From Balneolaceae bacterium (GTDB taxonomy: Bacteria > Bacteroidota > Rhodothermia > Balneolales > Balneolaceae), in assembly GCA_020832225.1 (NCBI GenBank), contig JAFIFA010000100.1, positions 1 through 34,362 on the forward strand: a stretch of 34,362 nucleotides of DNA, in the 5' to 3' direction. Below are positions 9,767 to 18,618 of this stretch, piece by piece. The position numbers and the translations under genes were made by a program. Under the pieces are notes generated by a model. That model was given only the letters and a program-made list of their open reading frames with translations. It ran no database searches and had not been told where the DNA came from. The stretch's first letter is position 1; the number at the start of each line of letters is the position of its first letter.

Positions 9767-10846
9767 ATGGATTTAGAAGCAAAACTGGAACAGATTAAAG
9801 AGCGGTATGATGAGCTCAATCAGGCCATGGCCGATCCCTCCATTTACGATCGTCCCAATGAGTACCGAGAGCTCACCATTGAGCATACACAGTTAAAGGA
9901 GTTGGTTGAGGATTTCGCCCGCTGGAGGGAGATTCAAGGTCTTCTGGAAGGCAATACAGAGCTGATTGAGGCAGACGAAGATGCCGAGATTACCGAAATG
10001 GCGAAAGCGGAGAGTGCCGAACTAAAAACAGAACTGAAGGAGCTGGAAGAGGCAATTAAATTCAAGCTAATTCCAAAAGATCCTGACGACTCCAAAAACT
10101 GCATTGTGGAGATCAGGGCCGGTACCGGTGGTGACGAAGCCGCACTTTTTGCTGGCGACCTGTTTGATATGTATCGCCGATATGCCGACTCTCAGAAATG
10201 GAAAATGAGTGTTCTCTCTGTTGGAGAGAGTGAGAAGGGAGGATTTAAGGAGATAGTTTTTGAACTCTCCGGCAATGAAGTTTTTGGCAAGATGAAGTAT
10301 GAGAGTGGTGTGCACCGTGTCCAAAGGGTTCCCGAAACGGAGTCTCAGGGGCGTGTTCATACATCTGCAGCAACCGTTGCCGTGCTTCCTGAAGCGAATG
10401 ACGATGTCGAGATCAACATCGATATGAAAGATGTACGGGTTGATACTTTCCGATCGAGCGGTGCAGGTGGTCAGCACGTAAACAAAACCGACTCAGCTAT
10501 TCGCCTAACACACGAACCGAGCGGTGTGGTTGTAGAGTGCCAGCAGGAGCGTTCGCAGCACCAGAATAAAGAGAAGGCGCTCGTGATGCTGAAAACCAAG
10601 CTCTACGACATGGAGATGGAGAAGATCCGGTCTGAAAGGGCTGCTGACAGAAAAAGTCAGGTTTCGACTGGTGACCGAAGTGCAAAAATAAGAACCTATA
10701 ACTATCCTCAGGGGCGTTTAACCGACCACCGTATTAACCTGACCCTCTATAACCTTGATGACATCATGAAGGGGAACATTGATGAGGTGATAAAGTCACT
10801 GAGAGTTGAAGATAATCTTGAGAAGCTGAATGCCGTGATGGAGTGA
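9767..10846 (+). CDS. prfA: Peptide chain release factor 1
   Basis: 359 aa; GGQ loop (SSGAGGQHVNKTDSAIRLTHEPSGVVVEC) and RF1-type P-x-T (VHRVQRVPETESQGRVHTSAATVAV). Confidence 0.95.
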   Translation: MDLEAKLEQIKERYDELNQAMADPSIYDRPNEYRELTIEHTQLKELVEDFARWREIQGLLEGNTELIEADEDAEITEMAKAESAELKTELKELEEAIKFKLIPKDPDDSKNCIVEIRAGTGGDEAALFAGDLFDMYRRYADSQKWKMSVLSVGESEKGGFKEIVFELSGNEVFGKMKYESGVHRVQRVPETESQGRVHTSAATVAVLPEANDDVEINIDMKDVRVDTFRSSGAGGQHVNKTDSAIRLTHEPSGVVVECQQERSQHQNKEKALVMLKTKLYDMEMEKIRSERAADRKSQVSTGDRSAKIRTYNYPQGRLTDHRINLTLYNLDDIMKGNIDEVIKSLRVEDNLEKLNAVME

Positions 10847-10936
10847 TTCTCCCCGGCAGATGTTCAGCCGCCCCGAAACGGGGTCATTCAAATAATCAAT
10901 CAATAGAAAACAACAATTTAAACCAAATTAACTAAC

Positions 10937-11554
10937 GTGAACTTTCCTGATCCTTTTTTTAGATGGAGACCTCATCCTTGGCATGGACTTGATGCCGGTG
11001 AGAACGCTCCAGAAGTTGTAAGCGCATTTATTGAAATTACCTCTTTCGATGCCATTAAATATGAAGTGGATAAACTGACCGGATACATGCGTGTAGACCG
11101 GCCTCAACGTAGCTCATCGATGCCGCCATCGCTCTACGGGTTTATTCCTAGAACCTACTGTGGAGAGCGCATTGGGAAATTATCGCCCCATACGGACAAA
11201 GGTGATAGTGATCCGCTCGATATCTGTGTTCTGAGTGAGCGTCCGATCGATCGTGCCGAGGTGATCCTGAATGCACGTGTAATTGGCGGCCTTCACATGA
11301 TTGACCAGGACGAAGCCGATGATAAGATCATCTCCGTACTGGACAACGACACCTACTATGAAGGTGTGAATGATGTAAGTGATCTGCCGCCTGTATTGAT
11401 TGAGAGACTAAGCCACTACTTCAATACCTACAAGCTGGTACCTGGCAAGGATAACAGCAAAAGTATCTTTGTTGATCGTGTGATGAATCGTGAAGAGGCC
11501 TTTGAAGTGGTTAAGGCATCCATGGCAGACTATCAGGATATGTTTGGTGAGTAG
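10937..11554 (+). CDS. ppa: Inorganic pyrophosphatase (family I)
   Basis: 205 aa; [14 protein letters not shown]...[11 protein letters not shown]...[15 protein letters not shown], Asp-rich PPase signature. Confidence 0.92.
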   Translation: MNFPDPFFRWRPHPWHGLDAGENAPEVVSAFIEITSFDAIKYEVDKLTGYMRVDRPQRSSSMPPSLYGFIPRTYCGERIGKLSPHTDKGDSDPLDICVLSERPIDRAEVILNARVIGGLHMIDQDEADDKIISVLDNDTYYEGVNDVSDLPPVLIERLSHYFNTYKLVPGKDNSKSIFVDRVMNREEAFEVVKASMADYQDMFGE

Positions 11555-11581
11555 CAGACTTACCACCCGTTAAAAACTATA

Positions 11582-11617
11582 AAGGCTTCAGAGCATTGGC
11601 TCTGAAGCCTTTTTTAA
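11582..11617. terminator. Rho-independent terminator between convergent ppa and DUF4296-like gene
   Basis: Perfect 13-bp stem AAGGCTTCAGAGC (11582-11594) / GCTCTGAAGCCTT (11599-11611), ATTG loop, T-run on the + strand. Confidence 0.92.
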
Positions 11618-12039
11618 TTCTCAGGGGTTTCGATCTCATCCGGTTCGATATCAACATCGGTGGTGTCCTGTTCTGACAGCTTTAGCTCTTGAATCCGGTT
11701 CCTGAAATCCCGCTCTGCATTCTGAATGGAGTCTCGCTCTGCACGAAGCAAGGAAGCAACCGCCTCCATCCGAGTAAGCTGCACCGGTACATCACTTTGG
11801 TAGTAGTCGTGCGAGTACCTGAACTCCTCTTCGGTGATACCAAAGTGGCTGTAGATCTTTTCGCGTTTCTCTTCTCGAGTAAGGCCACCCAACAGCTCCT
11901 CATCCATCTGGTTGAGGACAGCCAGTTCAGCAACAACATTCATGTATAGCTCTTCTTCCATCACCTCATCACCACCGGCACAACCGGTGAAGAGTGAAGC
12001 GATGAGCAAAAAGGATATGAGAATCAGAAGCTTTTTCAA
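11614..12039 (-). CDS. Small lipoprotein, DUF4296-like
   Basis: 141 aa; lipobox LFTGC; helical region EEELYMNVVAELAVLNQMDEE...YSHFGITEEEFRYSHDYYQSDV typical of DUF4296. Confidence 0.7.
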   Translation of the reverse strand: MKKLLILISFLLIASLFTGCAGGDEVMEEELYMNVVAELAVLNQMDEELLGGLTREEKREKIYSHFGITEEEFRYSHDYYQSDVPVQLTRMEAVASLLRAERDSIQNAERDFRNRIQELKLSEQDTTDVDIEPDEIETPEN

Positions 12040-12755
12040 TTTGAATCGGGATTCTTTGGATTAAGCGGTCTCATTGTCACCTCGTTGATCAGCATATTAT
12101 CCGGCGTCTCAAGAAGGTGAATCAGTGTATCTGCAACGTCTGATGGCTGCATCATATTGGGATGAGTTTCCGTGCCGGTGTTATCGAAGAAGTGTGTGGC
12201 TATCGATCCGGGAAACATGGTGGAGACTTTAATTCCATCAAATCGAAGCTCCTTGAAAAGTGCTTCGCTAAACCCGCGCAGTGCAAACTTGGTGGCGTTA
12301 TATCCGGAGATCTGCGGATTCCCAAGTAGTCCGGCAACGGATGCGATATTGATGATGTGGCAATGACCGGGGGTGGCCTTCATAAGGGGAACGACTTTAC
12401 GGGTAATGTAGAAGACCCCGTTCACGTTGGTGTCGATCATGGTGTGCCAATCGTCAAGCGAGAGCTCCTCAACGTTCCCAAAAAGACCGAGACCCGCATT
12501 GTTGATCAGAATTTGCGGTACGTGCTCATCACTAAAAGTTTTGCTAATCCACTTTTCAACTCCCTCAGAATCGGTTATATCCATCTGGACCGGGATAAAC
12601 GAGTCACCAAGCTTTTCCCGTATCTCATTGAGTTTGTTCATTCGCCTGGCCAGGCCATATACCGTAGTGCCTTTCTTGATCAGTTTCTGTGAAAAAGCGG
12701 TGCCTATACCGCTGCTTGCCCCTGTTACGATCGCAATCTTACCTTCTAAATTCAT
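12036..12755 (-). CDS. SDR family oxidoreductase
   Basis: 239 aa; TGASSGIG nucleotide-binding motif, NNAG, YNATK catalytic motif. Confidence 0.92.
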   Translation of the reverse strand: MNLEGKIAIVTGASSGIGTAFSQKLIKKGTTVYGLARRMNKLNEIREKLGDSFIPVQMDITDSEGVEKWISKTFSDEHVPQILINNAGLGLFGNVEELSLDDWHTMIDTNVNGVFYITRKVVPLMKATPGHCHIINIASVAGLLGNPQISGYNATKFALRGFSEALFKELRFDGIKVSTMFPGSIATHFFDNTGTETHPNMMQPSDVADTLIHLLETPDNMLINEVTMRPLNPKNPDSN

Positions 12756-12834
12756 TCGTTAGCTCTTTTTTTCATTACATTGGTAGTGTAGTAATATAAA
12801 ACATCACAGGCATTGATCATTCCTTAATCAGTTC

Positions 12835-13566
12835 ATGGAACGTATTTACCTCGATATCGGAAATTCAGGTTTTAAACTCTTTAAACGCAACACGGACCGA
12901 AAGTGGACCCTATTGCAAAAAGGGGGTGATGAAGATGCAGGGCAGATCGCTGAATACGTTCTGAGTCTGAATGGAGAGGCAGACCCAATTGTATGCTCAG
13001 TGAGAGAAGACCTCCTTCAGAAATTTCAAAGCAAACTGAACGGTCGCTCTATAGAGATTATCCGAACCTCCTCAATTCCGGCCAAGCTTCTCGATTACGA
13101 GACTCCTGAGACACTCGGTGTAGATCGTTTTCTTGCATGTCTGGGGGCATTTTCACTGAGTAGTAGTGACGTAATTGTGGTTGACGCGGGTTCTGCCTGC
13201 ACCATCGATCTAATGACTTCAGACACGGTATTTCGTGGTGGAGTGATCATGCCCGGACTTGGAATTCTTCATAACTCTGTTCGCAATCAGCTGCCTGAAC
13301 TTCCAAATGTAGAGCGTCAGATTCCGGCACGGTGGCCGGGTAAGACGACGGTAAAGTCTCTTGAGTGGGGGATCAACGGGGCTTTTTTATTTTCACTTAA
13401 GGGGTTTCTGAAAAAGTATATGGAGGAGTATAGTGAAGCGGAAATTTGGCTGACAGGTGGTGACTCTGAATTTCTATTTCAGTCGCTTAGGGAAGAATAT
13501 TCTGTTCAGCGTAACTCCTACCTGCTTCCGGAGGGAATGGCTCTATTTTCAGAAAACTATGGTTGA
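12835..13566 (+). CDS. coaX: Type III pantothenate kinase
   Basis: 243 aa; YLDIGNSGFKLF, TLGVDRFLACLGA, VVDAGSACTIDLM, FRGGVIMPGLG. Confidence 0.9.
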   Translation: MERIYLDIGNSGFKLFKRNTDRKWTLLQKGGDEDAGQIAEYVLSLNGEADPIVCSVREDLLQKFQSKLNGRSIEIIRTSSIPAKLLDYETPETLGVDRFLACLGAFSLSSSDVIVVDAGSACTIDLMTSDTVFRGGVIMPGLGILHNSVRNQLPELPNVERQIPARWPGKTTVKSLEWGINGAFLFSLKGFLKKYMEEYSEAEIWLTGGDSEFLFQSLREEYSVQRNSYLLPEGMALFSENYG

Positions 13567-14204
13567 TCGGTAGATTCGACGGTTTCTGCCAGCTTTCCTT
13601 TGATCAGCGCGGTAACCATCTCCAGAGCGATCAAATTTTCGCCACCTCTCGGGATGATGATATCTGAGTAGCGCTTGCGCGGTTCAACAAATTCGAGGTG
13701 CATGGGGCGAACATACTTTTCGTACTGATTCAAAACCCCGTCCAGATCACGGCCGCGTTCGGAGATGTCGCGCTTCAGCCTTCTCAGAAGCCTTACATCA
13801 TCATCTGTATCCACAAAAATGAGGATATCCATCCGGTCTCTGAGGTTGGGCTCCGCGAAAATCAGGATGCCGTCAACCAGAATGATCTTTTTGGGAGTTG
13901 TACGAACGGTCTCATCCGAGCGGGTGTGCTCAACAAAATCGTAGACCGGCAGATCGATCTGATACCCTTCGCTGAGAGCATCAAGGTGGCGGATCATCAG
14001 TTCGGTTTCAAGAGAGGAGGGGTGGTCGAAGTTCTGTTTTTTGCGCTCCTCAAGTGGCAGGTGGCTAAGGTCGCGGTAGTAGGAGTCGTGCTGCAGCAGC
14101 AGAACATTCTCTTCGCCGATATTTTCGATGATGTTGCTAACAACGGTGGTTTTTCCCGAACCACTTCCTCCGGCTACGCCGAGGATGAGGGGTTTACTGC
14201 TCAT
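13557..14204 (-). CDS. udk: Uridine kinase
   Basis: 215 aa; GVAGGSGSGKTTV Walker A; NFDHPSSLETELM; LVDGILIFAEPNLRD. Confidence 0.93.
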   Translation of the reverse strand: MSSKPLILGVAGGSGSGKTTVVSNIIENIGEENVLLLQHDSYYRDLSHLPLEERKKQNFDHPSSLETELMIRHLDALSEGYQIDLPVYDFVEHTRSDETVRTTPKKIILVDGILIFAEPNLRDRMDILIFVDTDDDVRLLRRLKRDISERGRDLDGVLNQYEKYVRPMHLEFVEPRKRYSDIIIPRGGENLIALEMVTALIKGKLAETVESTDQP

Positions 14205-14207
14205 AAT

Positions 14208-15470
14208 TTAGTTTCGTGCCTGGCTCCGCCCGTTGCTTCTCAGGCTTCGTTCATATTCTACTTTGTAATCTCTGATCGCCCGAAAAATAGCGGATGCCAT
14301 CAGTGTCTGTCCCCGTTCGCTGGCAAGAAAACGAGCTTCGTTATGATTGGAAAGAAATCCCACCTCAACAAGAACCGCCGGGGTGGAGGCGTGCCAGAGT
14401 ACTTCCAGACCGGCCTGTTTAACTCCCCTGGATCTTCTGCTCACCCGATTCTCAAACTGATCTTCTATCATTGTTGCAATTCGCTCACTCAGGGCCATAT
14501 TGCCTGAATTGGTAAGCTCATAGATCAGCAGCTCCTCTTCGGAGAGTTCAGGAGCATATCCGGTTTGCGGGTCCACAACGCTGTTCTCGCGCTTCATTAC
14601 CTCAAGGGCAGACTCAGTACGGGCCATCCCCAGGAAAAAGGTTTCGGTGCCGTGTGCGGAGGGTGCATTGGCAACCGAATTGGCATGAATGGATATAAAA
14701 AGATCGGCCTTGGCCCTGGTTGCAATCAACCCTCTTTCGGATCGGGTTACATACTCATCTTTATCTCTGGTGTAGACAACTTCAACTTCGGGTAGGTATT
14801 TTTTGATATACTCGCCAACCTTCAGGGTTATGGCTAAAGCGATATCCTTCTCTAAAATTCCGTTTACACCGGTGGCACCGGCATCATGCCCGCCATGCCC
14901 GGCATCGAGAACAACAACGCTAAAATCGAGATTATCCCGGAGTCTCAGAAACCGGTCATCCTCTTCAGGATCTTGCAGCGTGCTATCTTCGCTGCCGTTC
15001 CACACAATTAGATCAGCGCTTGCTATCTGTGACTCCAGCCCAGACAGATCGGTGTATTCAAGGGCAAGAAGAAGGTGTTGACCATTTTGATCGGGATAAA
15101 CGTTGGTTGTGAAGAAGATATTTTCACCAAGGAAGATATCGACACCGAGCCCTTTTGACGTTGTATGAACATCAATTTGAGGAAAGGTTTCGCTTACAGG
15201 TGGAAGTCTGAGGTCTGTGGTATCGAGCCCTTCACCATACAATTTCATCTGGATCAGGTCTGCTGCCGGTTGAACAACCTTAAAAGAGTCGGCCAATTCC
15301 GTAAGATGGTATCTCACAACAAACCCCTTGCCGTCGCTGCGTTCGTTGGCCGAGATCCGCTCAAGGTTTTGAGTGGACGCAGTCTCTGGAGTCAGCATCA
15401 GCGAGAATCCGGCAATAAGCAGAAGAAGAGCAGTAAAAGACCGTTTCATCAGGGGAATTAATTTAAACAT
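14208..15470 (-). CDS. N-acetylmuramoyl-L-alanine amidase (Amidase_3)
   Basis: 420 aa; signal peptide; VVLDAGHGGHDAGATG, FISIHANSV, VLVEVGFLSNHNE. Confidence 0.92.
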   Translation of the reverse strand: MFKLIPLMKRSFTALLLLIAGFSLMLTPETASTQNLERISANERSDGKGFVVRYHLTELADSFKVVQPAADLIQMKLYGEGLDTTDLRLPPVSETFPQIDVHTTSKGLGVDIFLGENIFFTTNVYPDQNGQHLLLALEYTDLSGLESQIASADLIVWNGSEDSTLQDPEEDDRFLRLRDNLDFSVVVLDAGHGGHDAGATGVNGILEKDIALAITLKVGEYIKKYLPEVEVVYTRDKDEYVTRSERGLIATRAKADLFISIHANSVANAPSAHGTETFFLGMARTESALEVMKRENSVVDPQTGYAPELSEEELLIYELTNSGNMALSERIATMIEDQFENRVSRRSRGVKQAGLEVLWHASTPAVLVEVGFLSNHNEARFLASERGQTLMASAIFRAIRDYKVEYERSLRSNGRSQARN

Positions 15471-15962
15471 AGGGGCTTCCGGATGATTTCAGGAAAGGTA
15501 TCTATTTTTTTTCAAAATTGATACATCTGAAACTCTGTTATAGTTTTGATTCTATATTTGAAAATAATTCGATTCAGGTTCCGATACTATCATGTATCCC
15601 GGATATTAAATTTTATCAGATTTCGCTCTAAAACTTTGAATCAGAGATCCCGGATTTACTTAGTCCCATTCTGTTTTGGTGATCCACTCCGTTCATCATC
15701 TGAAATCAGAAAGCGTTAAGCTGCAGTCGGGTAACGGCTTTGTCTGAATTGATCGTACATAAAAAAGAGATTTTTGCGTAAAAAACAGAGTTTCTGAAAG
15801 CGAACTATATGAGATCATTACCTCTTTTCTAGACGATTTGCTAAGAGAGAAGATGCTGAGGTTTGCCAATAGTGATTGACTTAATCAGAGCTAAAAAAGT
15901 GAATGAAATTGCCTCGCTTTTAGCTTTCTAAGAAAACCATTAAAATTTTTGACAAATTCGTC

Positions 15963-16202
15963 ATGGACCCACTTAGCAGAGAAGATATCAGCAGAATCAT
16001 TGAGATGGCGTGGGAAGACCGCACTCCCTTTGGTGCCATTGAGCATCAGTTTGGCCTCAGCGAAAAAGAGGTTATTGAACTGATGCGGCGAGAGATGAAG
16101 GCATCCAGCTTCCGAATGTGGAGAAAACGGGTGAACGGCCGGAAAACCAAGCATCGGAAACTGCGTGATGACAACGTGAACCGATTTACGAGTCCCTATT
16201 AA
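15963..16202 (+). CDS. TIGR03643/DUF2805-like small protein
   Basis: 79 aa; SREDISRIIEMAWEDRTPFGAIEHQFGLSEKEVIELMRREMKASSFRMWRKRVNGRKTKHRKL, the conserved pattern of this family. Confidence 0.8.
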   Translation: MDPLSREDISRIIEMAWEDRTPFGAIEHQFGLSEKEVIELMRREMKASSFRMWRKRVNGRKTKHRKLRDDNVNRFTSPY

Positions 16203-16359
16203 GCAGGCGCCCTTCAAATGCACTGTTCAACATCTTCGTCAATCCCACCTTTGTGACCGGCGCAGGATTTGAAAAGTCGATATTCAGCAGATCTTCAACC
16301 GCTGCAGGAACATCATTTTGGTTGAACCCGATCTCCTTCAGTGTCAGTGGATTTTTCAT
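16186..16359 (-). pseudogene. Probable C-terminal remnant of an iron-containing alcohol dehydrogenase
   Basis: 57-codon reverse-strand frame MKNPLTLKEIGFNQNDVPAAVEDLLNIDFSNPAPVTKVGLTKMLNSAFEGRLLNRDS*. It resembles the Fe-ADH C-terminus (short x-L-x-E-x-G, then NPxPVT, then ILxxA-type helix). In-frame stop about 36 nt upstream of the ATG and no N-terminal catalytic region. Confidence 0.5.
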
Positions 16360-16545
16360 TTTTCGATTCAGTTTAAGAAGGGCAGAGGGTGGGCAGGGTT
16401 TTCAGCCTTCAGGTGATTTATATAGTGGAGAAGCGAATAAAGTACAGAGTTGCTCTTGAGCGTAATGTCCTGATAAAGAGAGGCTAAGAACGGGACAAAA
16501 TAGTGGCAGGGCTGGTTCGATTACAAGAATAGTGGAAGCTAAAAC

Positions 16546-16995
16546 TCAATCCAACCCGTTAAATTTCAAAATATCCCCGGGATTCCATGCATTTCGGCCC
16601 TCACCACGGCATCTGGCGTTGGTGTAAGTAAGTTCAGGTTTTGAGGCGACATCACAAGTAGACATCCGTCCCTCTTTCATGTTGCGGAGATGATCCAGCT
16701 CATTGTAGTGATTAACCAGCTCCTTAAGGTACTCCTCATCCAGATCTTCTGCTGAATAGACAAGATAACCCCACGGTCCGCCACATGGTTTGGCTCCAAT
16801 GGCGATGGTGGAGCAGTAAGATTCACCAGTTGCCGTGGCAAGAGCAACGACGGCGTTGATCTCTTTCGCTGTCTCTTCAAGCGTCAGCTCTTCGACATTC
16901 AGGTTACCTTCATTTTCCCCTGAGTCGAGCGGGGTTAACTCTGAGCAGGAAAAGAGCAGAAAAGAGCCGGCGATAACTTGAATTAGTTGATTCAC
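16546..16995 (-). CDS. Cys-rich lipoprotein, tandem paralog copy A
   Basis: 149 aa; lipobox LLFSC; IAIGAKPCGGPWGYLVYS motif; near-identical to 17286-17735. Confidence 0.85.
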   Translation of the reverse strand: MNQLIQVIAGSFLLFSCSELTPLDSGENEGNLNVEELTLEETAKEINAVVALATATGESYCSTIAIGAKPCGGPWGYLVYSAEDLDEEYLKELVNHYNELDHLRNMKEGRMSTCDVASKPELTYTNARCRGEGRNAWNPGDILKFNGLD

Positions 16996-17090
16996 AACGA
17001 ACGGATTTTTTCGAATAAGACATATGAAACTGAGTTATTTCATGAATAACAACAGTTTAACGAATTTCAGGGAAATATTCTAACATGCTT

Positions 17091-17196
17091 AAAACCTGAG
17101 CTCGATTTTAAATTGTAACAAAACATGCTCCTCTCCTTCGTAAGGAGGGGACTTTTGAAGTATATAAACAATGGTTTAGAATCGAACTCAGGTTTA
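17091..17196. repeat. Nested palindromic (MITE/REP-like) element
   Basis: Outer arms AAAACCTGAGCTCGATTTTAAA (17091-17112) and TTTAGAATCGAACTCAGGTTTA (17175-17196), 19/22 complementary. Inner hairpin TCCTCTCCTT-CGT-AAGGAGGGGA (17129-17151). Confidence 0.7.
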
Positions 17197-17285
17197 AATG
17201 AATATCCCGGACAAAAAAGGCCAGGGTTCAGCTAATTCAATTTTCTGACTTTTGCTATCAACAGCTTTTAGATGAAAGCTGAATA

Positions 17286-17735
17286 TTAATCCAACCCATT
17301 AAACTTCAATATACCCCCGGGATTCCAGGCATTCCGTCCCTCTCCGCGACATTTGGCGTTGCTGTAGGTGAGTTCAGGCTTTGAAGCGTAGTCACAGGTT
17401 GAGCCGCGTCCCTCTTCAACGTTGCGGATATGATCCAGCTCATTGTAGTGATTAACCAGCTCCTTAAGGTACTCCTCATCCAGATCTTCTGATGAATAGA
17501 CGAGATAACCCCAGGGTCCGCCACACGGTTTGGCTCCAATGGCGATGGTGGAACAGTAGGATTCATCGGTTGCCGTGGCAAGCCCTACAACGGCACTGAT
17601 CTCTTTTGCGGTCTCTTCAAGGTTCAGTTCTGAAACATTCTGACGATCCTCCTCACCATCTCCGGGAAGAGGAGTCAATTCTGTGCAGGAGAACAACATC
17701 AGACTGAACGATATGAGTAGAATGAATTTAGACAT
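17286..17735 (-). CDS. Cys-rich lipoprotein, tandem paralog copy B
   Basis: 149 aa; lipobox LMLFSC; same length as copy A at a constant 740-bp offset; 103/117 aligned residues identical after the signal/linker region (hand count). Confidence 0.85.
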   Translation of the reverse strand: MSKFILLISFSLMLFSCTELTPLPGDGEEDRQNVSELNLEETAKEISAVVGLATATDESYCSTIAIGAKPCGGPWGYLVYSSEDLDEEYLKELVNHYNELDHIRNVEEGRGSTCDYASKPELTYSNAKCRGEGRNAWNPGGILKFNGLD

Positions 17736-17884
17736 GGTGTATGGTTGATTTTTTTTAAAAATGAACGATTATCGAGCATCTTAAAACCAAGTTTACCAAT
17801 AGGGTGAACATCAGATAAATTGGTCAGTTAATGTTGAAATAAGGTTTGAGTTAACTTTTTTGGGTTCTTCATGTAGAAAAAAAT

Positions 17885-18541
17885 TCAGAGTCTGTAGCGT
17901 AATCCAACTTTAATATTGCTGAAGGTTTCATCACCACAGAACGGAATGGCTACATCGGTCACACAGCCTGAAAATTCAATAAAATGTAGACTGTATTCAG
18001 CAAATACCTGAAGAGGAAAACCTAATAATTCGGTTCGGCTCACACCAGCATGAATTAAATGGCCTCTTTGTTCATCACCTTCAGGCACAAACTGCCCCGT
18101 TCCGCGACCACTTTCGGTTTGGGCGTCCAGGTTCACTCTGCTCAAACTGTAACCACCGCCCGCTTCTGCCTGCAGGTTAAACGGAAGGGGTGCGCGCAGT
18201 ATCAACAAGAGTGATCCGGTCCGAAGGCGCGTAGAATTATTTACCGATTCCCCTTCACAATTTGAAAATTGAGGCCAGTACATATCGCAAACGGTTCTGT
18301 TTTGGCTGAACCTGTTGTGTTGCTGATGTAAACCGATTCGAACCCCGATAAACGAGACAGGTGTGAGGGTGAGATCTATACCTGCTCCAAATGGTGAGCT
18401 CAGAAACTCATTTCCTGAAAAGCCACCTGACCCATAAATTCCCACCTCCTGGGAATGAGCTGTTAGGGGCAGAAACACCATAAACAGCATAGTAAAGGTT
18501 ATTACAGCTCCAAATAGTGCATTATCAGATATTGAACTCAT
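17885..18541 (-). CDS. Putative outer-membrane beta-barrel protein
   Basis: 218 aa; signal peptide; alternating amphipathic strands with Gly/aromatic residues, ending FSNIKVGLRYRL. Confidence 0.6.
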   Translation of the reverse strand: MSSISDNALFGAVITFTMLFMVFLPLTAHSQEVGIYGSGGFSGNEFLSSPFGAGIDLTLTPVSFIGVRIGLHQQHNRFSQNRTVCDMYWPQFSNCEGESVNNSTRLRTGSLLLILRAPLPFNLQAEAGGGYSLSRVNLDAQTESGRGTGQFVPEGDEQRGHLIHAGVSRTELLGFPLQVFAEYSLHFIEFSGCVTDVAIPFCGDETFSNIKVGLRYRL

Positions 18542-18618
18542 GAGTAATGACTAAATGGTGGTTCTATCTTTACTTTTACTACAGATGGTGATAAAGGGGT
18601 ACCTATTAAAATATCCGT

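Noticed and set aside
9767-10846. RF1 with PET rather than PAT/PVT as a possible codon reassignment signal
   Set aside because: P-x-T is retained and the middle residue varies naturally; GGQ is intact, and genes in the window use all three stop codons normally.
10871-10883. CCCCGAAACGGGG hairpin after prfA as a terminator
   Set aside because: Short stem with no following T-run; too weak to call.
13698-14507. 269-aa plus-strand ORF
   Set aside because: Antisense to udk and the amidase, both with intact catalytic motifs; no recognisable protein pattern.
15891-16223. 110-aa minus-strand ORF
   Set aside because: Mostly antisense to the conserved DUF2805-like gene; the better minus-strand signal is the separate Fe-ADH-like frame at 16186-16359.
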